Of a stretch of DNA of 64,000 bases, positions 8,287-17,618 are shown one piece after another. The number at the start of each line of letters is the position of its first letter. Position 1 is the stretch's first letter. The position numbers were made by a program, and so were the translations under genes. Origin of the DNA: Flavobacterium pectinovorum (lineage in GTDB: Bacteria; Bacteroidota; Bacteroidia; Flavobacteriales; Flavobacteriaceae); NCBI RefSeq assembly GCF_006438875.1, contig NZ_RCZH01000020.1, positions 1-64,000 of the forward strand, read 5' to 3'. The notes beneath the pieces are model-generated. The model was not told where the DNA came from, ran no database searches, and worked only from the letters and a program-made list of their open reading frames with translations.

Positions 8287-11200
8287 ATGAACAAATTCAT
8301 ACGAAATATTATTGCTTTTTCCCTTAAGAATAAAGCATTTACATTTTTTTGGGTGGGAATATTGGCTGTTGCCGGTTTTATTTCTTTCAAAAATATGCCT
8401 ATTGACGCATTTCCTGATGTAACCAATACTCAGATTATCATTATCACACAATGGAATGGTAAAAGTGCCGAGGAAGTAGAGCGTTTTGTGACCTCTCCTA
8501 TTGAAATCTCAATGAATTCGGTGCAAAAAAAGACCAGTGTTCGTAGTATTACGATGTTTGGTTTATCTGTAATCAAAATTATTTTTGATGATGGTGTTGA
8601 TGATACATTTGCACGTCAACAGGTTAATAATTTATTGAAGAATGTTTCACTTCCAGATGATGTTGAGCCTGATGTTCAGCCACCTTATGGACCTACGGGA
8701 GAAATCTTCAGATACATCGTTAAAAGTGACAGTAGAGATAGTAGAGAATTATTGACGTATCAAAACTGGATTATTGACAAACAATTGCGCTCTGTTCCTG
8801 GTGTTGCCGATTTGAATGTTTTTGGTGGTCAGGTAAAAACGTATGAAGTTGGAGTTGATCCAATTAAACTTGCCAAATATAATATTACGCCGCTACAAGT
8901 TTATAATGCTGTAAACGCTGGAAACTTAAATGTTGGCGGAGATGTAATCGAAAAAAACGGACAAGCTTTTGTGGTTCGTGGTGTTGGGCTTTTAAAATCA
9001 ATTCCGGATATCGAAAATATTATTGTTGATGATGCTCACGGAAATCCAATTTTGGTAAAAAATGTTGCTTCTGTTTATGAAAGTTCCATGCCAAGAGTTG
9101 GTCAAACCGGAATTGGCAAAAATGACGATGCTGTCGAAGGGATTGTCGTAATGCGAAAAGGCGAAAATGCTCAGGAAACTTTAGCATTAATTAAAGACAA
9201 AATAAAAGATTTAAATGATAATGTACTACCAAAGGATATAAAAATTGAAACTTTCTACGATCGTGATAATCTGATGAATTTCACAACCGAAACGGTAATG
9301 CATAATTTATTCGAAGGAATTATTCTGGTTACTTGTGTCGTATTTCTCTTCATGGCGGATTGGAGAACTACTTTCACCGTTTCGATCGTTATTCCATTAT
9401 CCTTATTATTTGCTTTTTTATGCCTTAAAATGATGGGAATGAGCGCCAACTTACTGAGTTTGGGAGCGGTCGATTTTGGGATTATTATTGATGGAGCAGT
9501 TGTTATGGTCGAAGGTTTGTTTGTAGTACTTGATCATCGGGCACATCAACTTGGAATGGCGAAATATAATAAAATTGCAAAAGGAAGTTTGATTAAAAAA
9601 ACTGGAACTGAAATGGGTAAAGCTATTTTCTTTTCTAAATTAATAATCATTACCGCATTATTACCGATATTTTCATTTCAGAAAGTAGAAGGGAAAATGT
9701 TCTCTCCTCTCGCCTTTACTCTTGGTTTTGCCTTAATGGGAGCATTACTTTTTACTTTGACATTGGTTCCTGTTTTATCTCATATTCTTTTGAATAAAAA
9801 TGTAAAAGAGAAACACAATCCTTTTGTGAATTTTTGGGACCGAATTGTTGGTAAAGGTTTTGCCTGGACATTCAAACATAAAGCAAAAACGCTAATTGCT
9901 TCGTTGGCTTTATTGGTTGCGGTCTTCTTTTCGGCCACTTTTTTAGGAACTGAATTTTTACCTCAATTAAATGAAGGCGCTTTATGGGTAACGGCTGAAT
10001 TGCCTATGAGTACTTCTCTTCCTGAAAGTGTGCAAACAGCATCAATGATTCGAAAAGATCTGGAAAGTTTTCCCGAAGTAAAAAATGTATTGTCCCAAAC
10101 TGGTAGAAGTAACGATGGAACAGATCCGAATGGTTTTGGTTTTATTCAGCTTCAGGTAGATTTGAAACCTAAATCAGAATGGACGCGAAAAATTAATATG
10201 GATGAATTGATCAATGAAATGGATCAAAAACTGAAAGTTCATCAAGGTATTACTTATAATTATTCGCAACCTGTTATTGATAACGTTGCGGAATCTGTGG
10301 CTGGTTTTAAAGCTTCAAACGCAGTAAAAATATACGGAGACGATCTTGATAAACTGGATGAATTATCAAATGAAGTTCTGGCAAAAATCAAGGATATTCC
10401 CGGAATAAAAGATGCCGGGATTCTTAGAAATGTTGGTCAGCCAGAAATTAGTGTGATTTTAGATCGAGAAAAAATGGCAGCTTATGGAGTTACTTTGAGT
10501 GATGCTCAGGCAGTTCTGGAATTAGCTTTTGGAGGAAAAACAGCCACTCAAAAATATGAAGATGAGAAAAAATTCGATGTAAGAGTCCGTTTCCTAAAAG
10601 AATACCGTAAAGACGAAGTTGATCTTGCCGAACTTAAAGTACCAACAATAAGCGGTGTAAAAATTCCGCTTAAAGAAATTTGCGACATTAAAACCGTTAC
10701 AGGACCCGCATTTATCTATAGAGATAATACAAAACGTTTTATTGGAGTAAAATTCTCTGTTCGTGATCGGGATTTAGGAAGTACAATTGCCGAAGCTCAG
10801 AAAAAAGTGGCCGAATTAAAAATGCCTACAGGTTATACCACAGGCTGGACAGGAGAATTTGAGAATCAGGTTCGTGCCAGTGCTCGTTTGGCGCAAGTGG
10901 TTCCAATCAGTTTAATTGGGATATTTGTTCTGTTGTTTATTTTATTCGGAAATATTAAAGATTCGCTTTTAGTTTTAGCCAATGTTCCTTTTGCTATTAT
11001 TGGAGGAATCATTGCCTTGCACCTTACTGGAATGAATTTTGGAATTTCGGCCGGTGTTGGTTTTATTGCCTTACTCGGAATTTGTATTCAAAACGGAGTT
11101 ATTCTGATATCAGAATTTCATCATAACCTGAAGGCAAAATTCACGCTCGAAGAATCCATTTTCATGGGAGTAAAAGCAAGAACAAGAGCCGTAGTAATGA

Positions 11201-11385
11201 CAGCTTTGATGGCGTCGATAGGTTTAATGCCAGCAGCGATCTCTACGGGAATTGGTTCTGAATCACAAAAACCATTGGCAATTGTTATTATTGGTGGTTT
11301 GGTTACGGCAACGATTCTAACCTTATTGGTCTTCCCGATTCTCTTTTGGGTATTCAACCGTAAAAAAAACGTAAAAATTGAGTAA
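8287..11385 (+). CDS. CzcA-type heavy-metal RND efflux pump
   Basis: A 1032-residue inner-membrane proton/metal antiporter of the HME-RND group. There are twelve predicted transmembrane segments: one near residue 12-30, a block near 335-500, one near 530-550 and a block near 870-1020. Large periplasmic loops lie between. The TM4 motif DFGIIIDGAVVMVEG fits the DFGxxxDGAxxxxE pattern of the zinc/cobalt/cadmium (Czc) type better than CusA. That makes divalent cations more likely than Cu(I)/Ag(I), but this is inference. The gene is last in the operon, 81 bases after the porin-like gene, and is followed by a terminator at 11434. Confidence 0.92.
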   Translation: MNKFIRNIIAFSLKNKAFTFFWVGILAVAGFISFKNMPIDAFPDVTNTQIIIITQWNGKSAEEVERFVTSPIEISMNSVQKKTSVRSITMFGLSVIKIIFDDGVDDTFARQQVNNLLKNVSLPDDVEPDVQPPYGPTGEIFRYIVKSDSRDSRELLTYQNWIIDKQLRSVPGVADLNVFGGQVKTYEVGVDPIKLAKYNITPLQVYNAVNAGNLNVGGDVIEKNGQAFVVRGVGLLKSIPDIENIIVDDAHGNPILVKNVASVYESSMPRVGQTGIGKNDDAVEGIVVMRKGENAQETLALIKDKIKDLNDNVLPKDIKIETFYDRDNLMNFTTETVMHNLFEGIILVTCVVFLFMADWRTTFTVSIVIPLSLLFAFLCLKMMGMSANLLSLGAVDFGIIIDGAVVMVEGLFVVLDHRAHQLGMAKYNKIAKGSLIKKTGTEMGKAIFFSKLIIITALLPIFSFQKVEGKMFSPLAFTLGFALMGALLFTLTLVPVLSHILLNKNVKEKHNPFVNFWDRIVGKGFAWTFKHKAKTLIASLALLVAVFFSATFLGTEFLPQLNEGALWVTAELPMSTSLPESVQTASMIRKDLESFPEVKNVLSQTGRSNDGTDPNGFGFIQLQVDLKPKSEWTRKINMDELINEMDQKLKVHQGITYNYSQPVIDNVAESVAGFKASNAVKIYGDDLDKLDELSNEVLAKIKDIPGIKDAGILRNVGQPEISVILDREKMAAYGVTLSDAQAVLELAFGGKTATQKYEDEKKFDVRVRFLKEYRKDEVDLAELKVPTISGVKIPLKEICDIKTVTGPAFIYRDNTKRFIGVKFSVRDRDLGSTIAEAQKKVAELKMPTGYTTGWTGEFENQVRASARLAQVVPISLIGIFVLLFILFGNIKDSLLVLANVPFAIIGGIIALHLTGMNFGISAGVGFIALLGICIQNGVILISEFHHNLKAKFTLEESIFMGVKARTRAVVMTALMASIGLMPAAISTGIGSESQKPLAIVIIGGLVTATILTLLVFPILFWVFNRKKNVKIE

Positions 11386-11433
11386 AATATTTAAGATTGA
11401 TTAATTGGTTAAATTAATTTGATTCGGTTAAAG

Positions 11434-11466
11434 AAAAAGCATCATTATTTTAATGGTGCTTTTTTG
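11434..11466 (+). terminator. Rho-independent terminator of the efflux operon
   Basis: AAAAAGCATCATTA pairs with TAATGGTGCTTTTT with one G-U pair across a short loop, followed by a T-run. It lies about 50 bases after the pump stop codon. Confidence 0.75.
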
Positions 11467-11521
11467 ATTTCATTAACTCGAAGTTTGATATATTGCAGAT
11501 TAAATAAGTAAAATCTGATTC

Positions 11522-12124
11522 ATGAAATACATCTATTCTCTACTCGCTATTTTTACAATTTCATTGTTACTCTCCATTATAAATCCAAAAGAAGGACTTA
11601 CTTGTTTTCTTGAAGTTATTCCCGCAATTATAGGCTTCTTAATTTTAGTTTTTACTTTTAAAAAATTCCGATTTACAAATTTTACCTATACTTTGATATT
11701 AATACATTGTATTATTTTATTCATCGGTGGACATTATACGTATGCCGAAGTTCCATTTTTTGATTACATAAAAGAAATATTTCATCAAAGCAGAAACAAT
11801 TATGATAAAGTAGGACATTTTGCGCAAGGATTAGTTCCTGCCATGATTGTTAGGGAGCTTTTTATTCGTAAGGAAGTAATTAATAATAAAAGCTTCTTCA
11901 ACTTTATTATTGTATGTATTTGTTTGGCAATCAGCGCTGCATACGAATTTATAGAATGGTTTGTTTCGCTTGCAACCGGAGACGGTGGAGACGCATTTTT
12001 AGGAACGCAGGGATATGTTTGGGACACACAATCTGATATGCTTTTTGCAACTATTGGAGCAATTGTTGGACTAATTATATTCTCCAAAATTCAGGATAAA
12101 CAAATTCAGAAAATCAATTTTTAA
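11522..12124 (+). CDS. DUF2238 (YjdF-like) integral membrane protein
   Basis: A 200-residue polytopic membrane protein with about six hydrophobic segments. The conserved family stretch is visible: YDKVGHFAQGLVPA, then AAYEFIEWFVSL, then GTQGYVWDTQSDM. These match DUF2238/YjdF, a family of unknown function. It stands alone after the efflux terminator and before a repeat-filled gap, so the neighbourhood gives no role. Confidence 0.82.
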   Translation: MKYIYSLLAIFTISLLLSIINPKEGLTCFLEVIPAIIGFLILVFTFKKFRFTNFTYTLILIHCIILFIGGHYTYAEVPFFDYIKEIFHQSRNNYDKVGHFAQGLVPAMIVRELFIRKEVINNKSFFNFIIVCICLAISAAYEFIEWFVSLATGDGGDAFLGTQGYVWDTQSDMLFATIGAIVGLIIFSKIQDKQIQKINF

Positions 12125-12215
12125 TCTTTATCGCAATTGATTACCTGTACCCAATTTATCTATTAATCATTAAGTGTGATTACTCCGTTGCTTTATTGTA
12201 GACGTAAAAAAACAT

Positions 12216-12347
12216 TTAACACATAGAAACATAGTTTTTCTTCATGCAATAAAAGGAGATTAAAAGAAACAAGTTTCTAACGCATAGTGTGAAAAAAGTG
12301 AAACGCCTACTTTTTTAGTTTTCAAAAGCTATATCTCTATGTGTTAA
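12216..12347. repeat. MITE-like element, copy 1 (132 bp)
   Basis: Terminal inverted repeats: TTAACACATAGAAACATAG on the left; on the right CTCTATGTGTTAA, the inverse of the left end. The interior contains GTGAAACGCCT, also present in copy 2 and inverted in copy 3. No coding capacity. Other copies are at 42844-43130, 58831-58969 and, in part, 62099-62153. Confidence 0.75.
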
Positions 12348-12377
12348 AAATAGTTTCCTCCAACTTATATAAAATAA

Positions 12378-12407
12378 AAACGACCTTCTGCTCAAGGAAG
12401 GTCGTTT
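12378..12407 (-). terminator. Terminator of the ankyrin gene
   Basis: AAACGACCTTC and GAAGGTCGTTT form an 11-bp stem with an 8-nt loop. On the minus strand the stem is followed by TTTATTTTATA. It lies about 45 bases after the stop of the ankyrin-repeat gene. Confidence 0.75.
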
Positions 12408-12452
12408 CAATTACTAACTCAAAACTCTTTTAAACTTTTAGTTCAAAAACGT

Positions 12453-12833
12453 TTATTTTAAATCTTTCAAAAGTGCAATTGCATCTGTTGCATTAGATAA
12501 TTGTGCATATTTTAATGCAGTATATCCTTTATCGTTTTTATCGCTTGGGCGTGCGCCGCTAGCTAATAATACTTTTAAAATTTCAACTTTGTTGTAACGA
12601 GCTGCAACCATTAAAGGTGACATATCTTCAGATATCTGATTTACATCAGCTCCGTACTCGATAAATTTTTTCACGATTTCAATGTCTCCTTTGCTAACTG
12701 CCACGTTTAATGGAGATACAAAAGATCTTGAAAATTCAACTCCATTTTTCACAACTAGTTTGTGATTTGATGCCATTGAAACATTTGCAAATGCTACTAA
12801 AGCTACTCCTAAGATAATTACTGATTTTTTCAT
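12453..12833 (-). CDS. Small secreted ankyrin-repeat protein
   Basis: A 126-residue protein with a signal peptide (MKKSVIILGVALVAFANVSMA) and about three ankyrin repeats. These are clear at LNVAVSKGDIEIVKKFIEYGADVNQ, the next unit MSPLMVAARYNKVEILKVLL and the last KGYTALKYAQL. Such proteins bind partner proteins; which one is not visible. It is monocistronic with its own terminator. The 355 bases upstream hold two copies of AAGGTACT (12885 and 12916), which might be regulatory. Confidence 0.85.
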   Translation of the reverse strand: MKKSVIILGVALVAFANVSMASNHKLVVKNGVEFSRSFVSPLNVAVSKGDIEIVKKFIEYGADVNQISEDMSPLMVAARYNKVEILKVLLASGARPSDKNDKGYTALKYAQLSNATDAIALLKDLK

Positions 12834-13188
12834 GTTGATTGATTATTTAATTGATTGATAATGATGATTTTTAATTTCTATGTAAAGGTACTTCTATTTT
12901 TGTAATATGTAATGCAAGGTACTGTGTTTTAACTAATTCTTAACATTCAGTTAATAAATGGGTTACATTTTAAAACTTAACGTTTCCAAAATTTCAACTT
13001 GCTTTACTAATAGACGCTACAAACATTAATATGTTACACTAAAATCGAAAAAAATATAAAAAATTCATCAAAAAATTTTAAACCCAACAAATTCAAGGCT
13101 TTAGTTTTATAACTTTACTTTAAAATTTGACTAAAAAAGAATATCTAATCAGAACAGAAAGCAATTTTTAACCTTAAAACTACAGAAA
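12834..13188. other. AT-rich divergent intergenic region
   Basis: No reading frame or strong hairpin. It must hold the promoters of the ankyrin gene (minus) and the SRPBCC gene (plus). The only structure seen is AAGGTACT twice, 31 bases apart (12885-12892 and 12916-12923), on the ankyrin side. Confidence 0.5.
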
Positions 13189-13728
13189 ATGAAATTTATT
13201 AAAGGAATTCTGATCGTATTAATCCTTATTGTATCTATCGTATTAATTGCAGCGTATTTTATGCCAAAAGATTATGCAATACAAAGAGAGATCACAATAA
13301 ACAAACCAGTTGATAGTGTCTTTAATTATGTGAAATATCTAAAGAACCAAAATCAATTTAGCGTTTGGGCTAATATTGACCCAAAAATGAAATCTACCTA
13401 TAAAGGAACTGATGGAACTGTAGGTTCAATATCGGCTTGGGAAAGTGATGTAAAAGAAGTTGGCGTTGGCGAACAGGAAATCACAAAGATAACAGAAGGA
13501 AAGCGCATCGACTTTGCCTTACGTTTTAAAAAACCAATGGATGATACTGCGGTAGGTTTTATGTCGACAGAAGCAGTATCAGGAAATCAAACTAAAGTAA
13601 AATGGGGAATCAATGGCGTTTTTCCTTATCCCATGAATATTATGATGCCCATGATGAATATGGATACAATGATTGGGAAAGATTTAGATAAAGGTCTCGA
13701 AAACTTAAAAGCACATATGGAGAAATAA
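13189..13728 (+). CDS. SRPBCC (START-like) domain protein
   Basis: A 179-residue protein with an N-terminal hydrophobic anchor (residues 4-24) followed by a polyketide-cyclase/START-like lipid-binding domain. Visible features are the first strand YAIQREITINKPVDSVFNYV, the central EQEITKITEGKRIDFALRF and the C-terminal helix MIGKDLDKGLENLKAHME. The family binds hydrophobic ligands in a helix-grip cavity; no specific ligand is evident. It stands alone and is followed by a strong hairpin shared with purC. Confidence 0.8.
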   Translation: MKFIKGILIVLILIVSIVLIAAYFMPKDYAIQREITINKPVDSVFNYVKYLKNQNQFSVWANIDPKMKSTYKGTDGTVGSISAWESDVKEVGVGEQEITKITEGKRIDFALRFKKPMDDTAVGFMSTEAVSGNQTKVKWGINGVFPYPMNIMMPMMNMDTMIGKDLDKGLENLKAHMEK

Positions 13729-13733
13729 AAAAA

Positions 13734-13797
13734 TAGCCACAGATTATAAGATTAGAATGATTCTTAAAAATCTGCTTCCTCTTTTAATCTGTGGCTA
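13734..13797. terminator. Bidirectional terminator, SRPBCC gene / purC
   Basis: TAGCCACAGATTA (13734-13746) pairs perfectly with TAATCTGTGGCTA (13785-13797). T- or A-runs flank it on both sides. It lies between two convergent genes and can end both transcripts. Confidence 0.7.
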
Positions 13798-13839
13798 AAA
13801 CTCTTTTATCTTTTATAAAAAGAAATCTTTATCTAAAAT

Positions 13840-14796
13840 CTATTTTTTAAAACTAAGATATTCTACTACGTTTTTCTCAATACGTTCGTCGATATTATCA
13901 ATATCAGCTTTTACAAATTTCTCTCCTAAAATATTTTCAAATAACTCAATATATCTTTCAGAAACTGATTCGATATAAGCCTCTGTCATATCCGGAATTT
14001 GTTGTCCGTCCTGACCTTGAAAACCATTCTCGATCAACCAACGACGTACAAATTCTTTTGATAATTGTTTTTGCTCCTCTCCTTTTTCCTGTCTTTCCTG
14101 ATATCCGTCAGCATAAAAATAACGAGATGAATCCGGTGTGTGGATTTCGTCAATCAAAACAATAACTCCATCTTTTGTTTTTCCAAATTCGTATTTAGTA
14201 TCTACTAAAATTAAACCACGGCTTGCAGCAATTTCAGTTCCTCGTTGGAATAAAGCACGAGTATATTTTTCTAAAATTAGATAATCTTCTTCAGAAACGA
14301 TTCCTTTAGACAAAATATCTTCACGAGAAATATCTTCATCATGAGAACCATTATCTGCTTTTGTAGTTGGTGTAATGATAGGTTCCGGGAATTTATCATT
14401 TTCTTTTAGACCTTCTGCCATAGTAACTCCGCAAATCAGTCTTTTTCCAGCAGCATATTCACGTGCAGCATGACCTGAAACATAACCACGAATAACCATT
14501 TCTACTTTAAAAGGGTCGCATAAATGCCCAACAGCTACGTTTGGATCTGGAGTTGCAATTAACCAATTTGGAACAATATCCTGAGTTAACTCCATGAATT
14601 TTGTTGCAATCTGATTTAAAATTTGTCCTTTGTATGGAATTCCCTTTGGTAAAACCACATCAAACGCCGAAAGTCTATCCGTTGCAACCATTACCAAAAG
14701 TTCGTCATCAATATTGTAAACTTCTCTAACCTTTCCGCGGTAAACTGACTTTTGATTTGGGAAATTAAAATTTGTAGTTGTAATTGTATTACTCAT
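13840..14796 (-). CDS. purC: Phosphoribosylaminoimidazole-succinocarboxamide synthase
   Basis: A 318-residue SAICAR synthase, which joins CAIR and aspartate with ATP in de novo purine synthesis. Family motifs are visible: SVYRGKVREVYNID at the ATP-binding start, VATDRLSAFDVVLP, VIRGYVSGHAAREY and LVDTKYEFGKTKDG followed by DEIHTPDSSRYF. The length fits the longer form found in Bacteroidota. It is transcribed alone from a promoter-like site at 14828-14858. Confidence 0.96.
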   Translation of the reverse strand: MSNTITTTNFNFPNQKSVYRGKVREVYNIDDELLVMVATDRLSAFDVVLPKGIPYKGQILNQIATKFMELTQDIVPNWLIATPDPNVAVGHLCDPFKVEMVIRGYVSGHAAREYAAGKRLICGVTMAEGLKENDKFPEPIITPTTKADNGSHDEDISREDILSKGIVSEEDYLILEKYTRALFQRGTEIAASRGLILVDTKYEFGKTKDGVIVLIDEIHTPDSSRYFYADGYQERQEKGEEQKQLSKEFVRRWLIENGFQGQDGQQIPDMTEAYIESVSERYIELFENILGEKFVKADIDNIDERIEKNVVEYLSFKK

Positions 14797-14827
14797 TATC
14801 CTAGTGTTGTGTTGTTTTTTACGATTG

Positions 14828-14858
14828 CAAATTTAAAACTAATTAAAAGAGCAAGCAA
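14828..14858 (-). promoter_or_regulatory. Candidate purC promoter
   Basis: On the minus strand TTG (14856-14858) stands 20 bases before TAAATTTG (14828-14835), close to the Bacteroidota TTG-N17-20-TAnnTTTG pattern and about 30 bases before the purC start. Confidence 0.5.
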
Positions 14859-14865
14859 GAAAGTT

Positions 14866-15064
14866 TTTAGTTTTTAGTTTTCAGTCGCAGTCTCAGTTTT
14901 CAGTGAAAGTCTTTGCGTGAGCTTTGTCAAAATTTTAAAGCTTTCACAAAGCTTTAACCTACATTTTAACATAATTCACTCAAAAGTTCAAACTGCGACT
15001 AAAAACTGAGATTGTAAACTGTGACTGAAAACTGTGACTGAAGACTGAGACTGCGACCGAAAAC
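14866..15064. repeat. Degenerate ACTGAAAACT-type short repeats
   Basis: The gap between purC and the S9 peptidase is filled by variants of ACTGAAAACTG and CTGAGACTGCGAC in both orientations (for example CAGTTTTCAGT near 14880 and a run near 15000-15062). A related cluster occurs at 21065-21150. No gene is visible. Confidence 0.6.
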
Positions 15065-17410
15065 TTATTTCAAAAGTGTCGAATTAAATAAATTTAAAAT
15101 TCTGCTATATTCATCAATCCAGGAATAGGTTTCTTTAAAACCATGTGATTCTACCGGAAACGAAGCAAGAGACCAATTCTTTTTCTGTAATTCTATAAAA
15201 CGCTGTGACAAACGCACAATATCTTTGTACTCAACATTATCATCGACCATTCCGTGTAGCATAACCAGATTTCCTTTTAAATTATCAGCAAAATAAATAG
15301 GCGAACTTTTTTTGTAAGCTTCAGGATCTGTTTCAGGAAAATTCAAAATATTCCCTGTGTATTCATGATTATAATGTGCCCAATCTGTAACGGAACGCAA
15401 AGCCGCACCTGATTTAAATTCACCAGGAGTCGTTAACATTCCCATTAGCGTAATAAATCCGCCATAAGAACCACCATAAATCCCTACTCTATTAGTATCG
15501 ATTCCGTATTTTTCAACTAAATATTTTTTTCCGTCAAGTTGATCAGACAAATCTTTTCCTCCCATAAAACGGTAAATTCCAGTTCTAAAATCACGCCCGT
15601 AACCATCACTTCCTCTGTAATCAATATCGAGAACTGTATATCCTAAATCTGTCAACAAATTATGAAACATATATTCTCTGTAGTAATTACTCCAAAAGTT
15701 ATGTGCGTTTTGCAAATAACCCGCGCCGTGAACAAAAATGATCGCAGCTTTATTTGCATTTTCAGCTTTTGGCACATATAATCTGGCATTTACAGGAGTT
15801 CCGTCTTGTGCTTTGAAAGTAATTACCTCCGGTTCTCTCCATTTATATTGCTTGAAACTTTCAGAAGGTGAAGAAGAAATTTGCTGTAATGTGGTATTCT
15901 TTTTATTCTCGGCAATATAAAAATCCCATGGAATATTTTTATACGAATAACGTACTAAAAGCGATTTTTCATCTGCTGAAATAACTACTTCATGTGCACC
16001 ATCTTTCGTCAAAATTGGTTCTAAAGTACCACCAATAGCAGGTAATTTGTAGAAATTTCTATTTCCGGGATTCGTAGTATTCGTTGTTAAATAAAATGTC
16101 TTTTTATCTTTAGATAAGGTTACTTCACGAACTTCCCAATTTCCACTGGTCAATTGTATTTTTTTATTCGACTTTACATTGTAAGTATATAAATGTGAAT
16201 ATCCTGTAGCTTCAGACTGGAAATAAATCGTTTCATTATCTGCCAGAAAACCAAGAACACCCGAATCAAAAGAATACGACGGAATCCCCGGACCGGCAAT
16301 CCACGCATCATCATGTTGATGTTCAATTTCTTTAAAAGTTCCGTTTTCAAGATTTAAACTCACAAGCCATCTGTCTTTATTATCCTGACTTCTGATATCG
16401 ACAATTGCCAACGATCCATCTTCGTTATAAACAGGCGCCTGAGTGCTAATTACCCTGTCTTCTTTGGCTTTATTTTTTAGATTATCATAAGATTCATAAT
16501 ACTTTGGCGTATCCTGAATATGACTTAAAGTCGAAAAATTAACGTAATAAACAGTATCTTTTGCTACAGAATAAATTCCGAATTTCGTTTTTAATAAATT
16601 TGCTGTAGAAACTTTTTCTTTAGTATCCGGAGTTTGATTATAACCATCATCCGTTATAAAAACTTCCATTTTTTCTTTTTTGACATCAGATTCTTCGACT
16701 AAACTAAAAGTGGCAAAATTTCCATTTGGATTTGCTTTCAGATTATAAAGATTGTCTTTGCCATAAAAATATTCTTTTGCAAAATCAGATTTAACAGCTT
16801 TGCTTTTAGCAAGATTCCATTGCTTTTTTGCTTCTTTGTCTTTAATAAACTGGAATAATTCTTTTTGCTGAGTAACTAAAAACGAGTCTTTATCCGAAGT
16901 TTTTTCTTTTTTAGTTCCTTTATTAAAGTTCGTTATTTGCAAAACGGTTCCTTCTTTAGCATTGTATTTGAAGATATTATCGTTCTGCTCAAAAAATACA
17001 ATTCCAGCCGTTGTTCCTAAATCAATATTTGAAATTGGATTACTTTGCTGAATGATTTTCTTTACCAATTTTGTACTTACGGTATAAGAATACAAACCAC
17101 CGTTATCAATATAATATACAATATCAGAATTTGGCTTTCTTTTGAAATCAAGTTTAGAAAAAGCGGCTTCTTTTGGTTCAGTCAAAACAGGTTTTGCAGC
17201 TCCTTTTTGCCATAAATATGTATTTGCGTCAATATCATTCGTTGGATTCCATTCAAAATATACTTTTTTACCGTCCAAAGACCAGCGTCCGTTTGTTGGT
17301 TGATTTCCAATAAAAGATTCCCCTTTCATTATTTCTTCTAACTTCAATGTTTGGCTATTGCCCGAAATAGAAAGAATTAAAAAGGCAAGAATAAAAATGT
17401 TTTTTGTCAT
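15065..17410 (-). CDS. S9 family prolyl oligopeptidase / DPP-IV-like peptidase
   Basis: A 781-residue exported serine peptidase (signal peptide at MTKNIFILAFLILSISGNSQ). The N-terminal two thirds form a beta-propeller of WD40-like strands. The C-terminal alpha/beta-hydrolase domain carries the Ser nucleophile in GGSYGG near residue 645, Asp near 723 in MVDDNVEYKD and His near 755 in ESHGFKE. Such enzymes release dipeptides or cleave after proline in the periplasm. An upstream ATG at 17434 is less likely because it overlaps a promoter-like box at 17432-17439. It is probably monocistronic. Confidence 0.92.
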   Translation of the reverse strand: MTKNIFILAFLILSISGNSQTLKLEEIMKGESFIGNQPTNGRWSLDGKKVYFEWNPTNDIDANTYLWQKGAAKPVLTEPKEAAFSKLDFKRKPNSDIVYYIDNGGLYSYTVSTKLVKKIIQQSNPISNIDLGTTAGIVFFEQNDNIFKYNAKEGTVLQITNFNKGTKKEKTSDKDSFLVTQQKELFQFIKDKEAKKQWNLAKSKAVKSDFAKEYFYGKDNLYNLKANPNGNFATFSLVEESDVKKEKMEVFITDDGYNQTPDTKEKVSTANLLKTKFGIYSVAKDTVYYVNFSTLSHIQDTPKYYESYDNLKNKAKEDRVISTQAPVYNEDGSLAIVDIRSQDNKDRWLVSLNLENGTFKEIEHQHDDAWIAGPGIPSYSFDSGVLGFLADNETIYFQSEATGYSHLYTYNVKSNKKIQLTSGNWEVREVTLSKDKKTFYLTTNTTNPGNRNFYKLPAIGGTLEPILTKDGAHEVVISADEKSLLVRYSYKNIPWDFYIAENKKNTTLQQISSSPSESFKQYKWREPEVITFKAQDGTPVNARLYVPKAENANKAAIIFVHGAGYLQNAHNFWSNYYREYMFHNLLTDLGYTVLDIDYRGSDGYGRDFRTGIYRFMGGKDLSDQLDGKKYLVEKYGIDTNRVGIYGGSYGGFITLMGMLTTPGEFKSGAALRSVTDWAHYNHEYTGNILNFPETDPEAYKKSSPIYFADNLKGNLVMLHGMVDDNVEYKDIVRLSQRFIELQKKNWSLASFPVESHGFKETYSWIDEYSRILNLFNSTLLK

Positions 17411-17431
17411 GGTAATGTTATTTTGAGAAAA

Positions 17432-17439
17432 CAAAAATA
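17432..17439 (-). promoter_or_regulatory. Candidate -7 box for the S9 peptidase
   Basis: TATTTTTG on the minus strand matches TAnnTTTG, 21 bases before the chosen start codon. It argues against the upstream in-frame ATG at 17434. Confidence 0.4.
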
Positions 17440-17516
17440 CACTTTGAAAATTATTAAAAAAATGTTTTAATAATTTGCTTACGAAATTCTTTGAGTTGTA
17501 CTAAATAACAAAAAAA

Positions 17517-17542
17517 ATCCTTGAAGAATTATCTTCAAGGAT
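17517..17542 (-). terminator. Terminator of the HAD phosphatase gene
   Basis: ATCCTTGAAGA (17517-17527) pairs with TCTTCAAGGAT (17532-17542). On the minus strand a run of T follows, giving a standard intrinsic terminator downstream of the HAD gene. Confidence 0.8.
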
Positions 17543-17618
17543 CTTAATATTTAATAAAAGTTCAAAAAAATAATTTCTCAAACTCTATAATTTATTTATG
17601 CTATTACTTATTTATTGT

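Noticed and set aside
8287..11385. Pump assigned to copper/silver (CusA)
   Set aside because: The TM4 motif DFGIIIDGAVVMVEG resembles the Czc type, and no Met-rich copper features were seen; the metal remains unproven.
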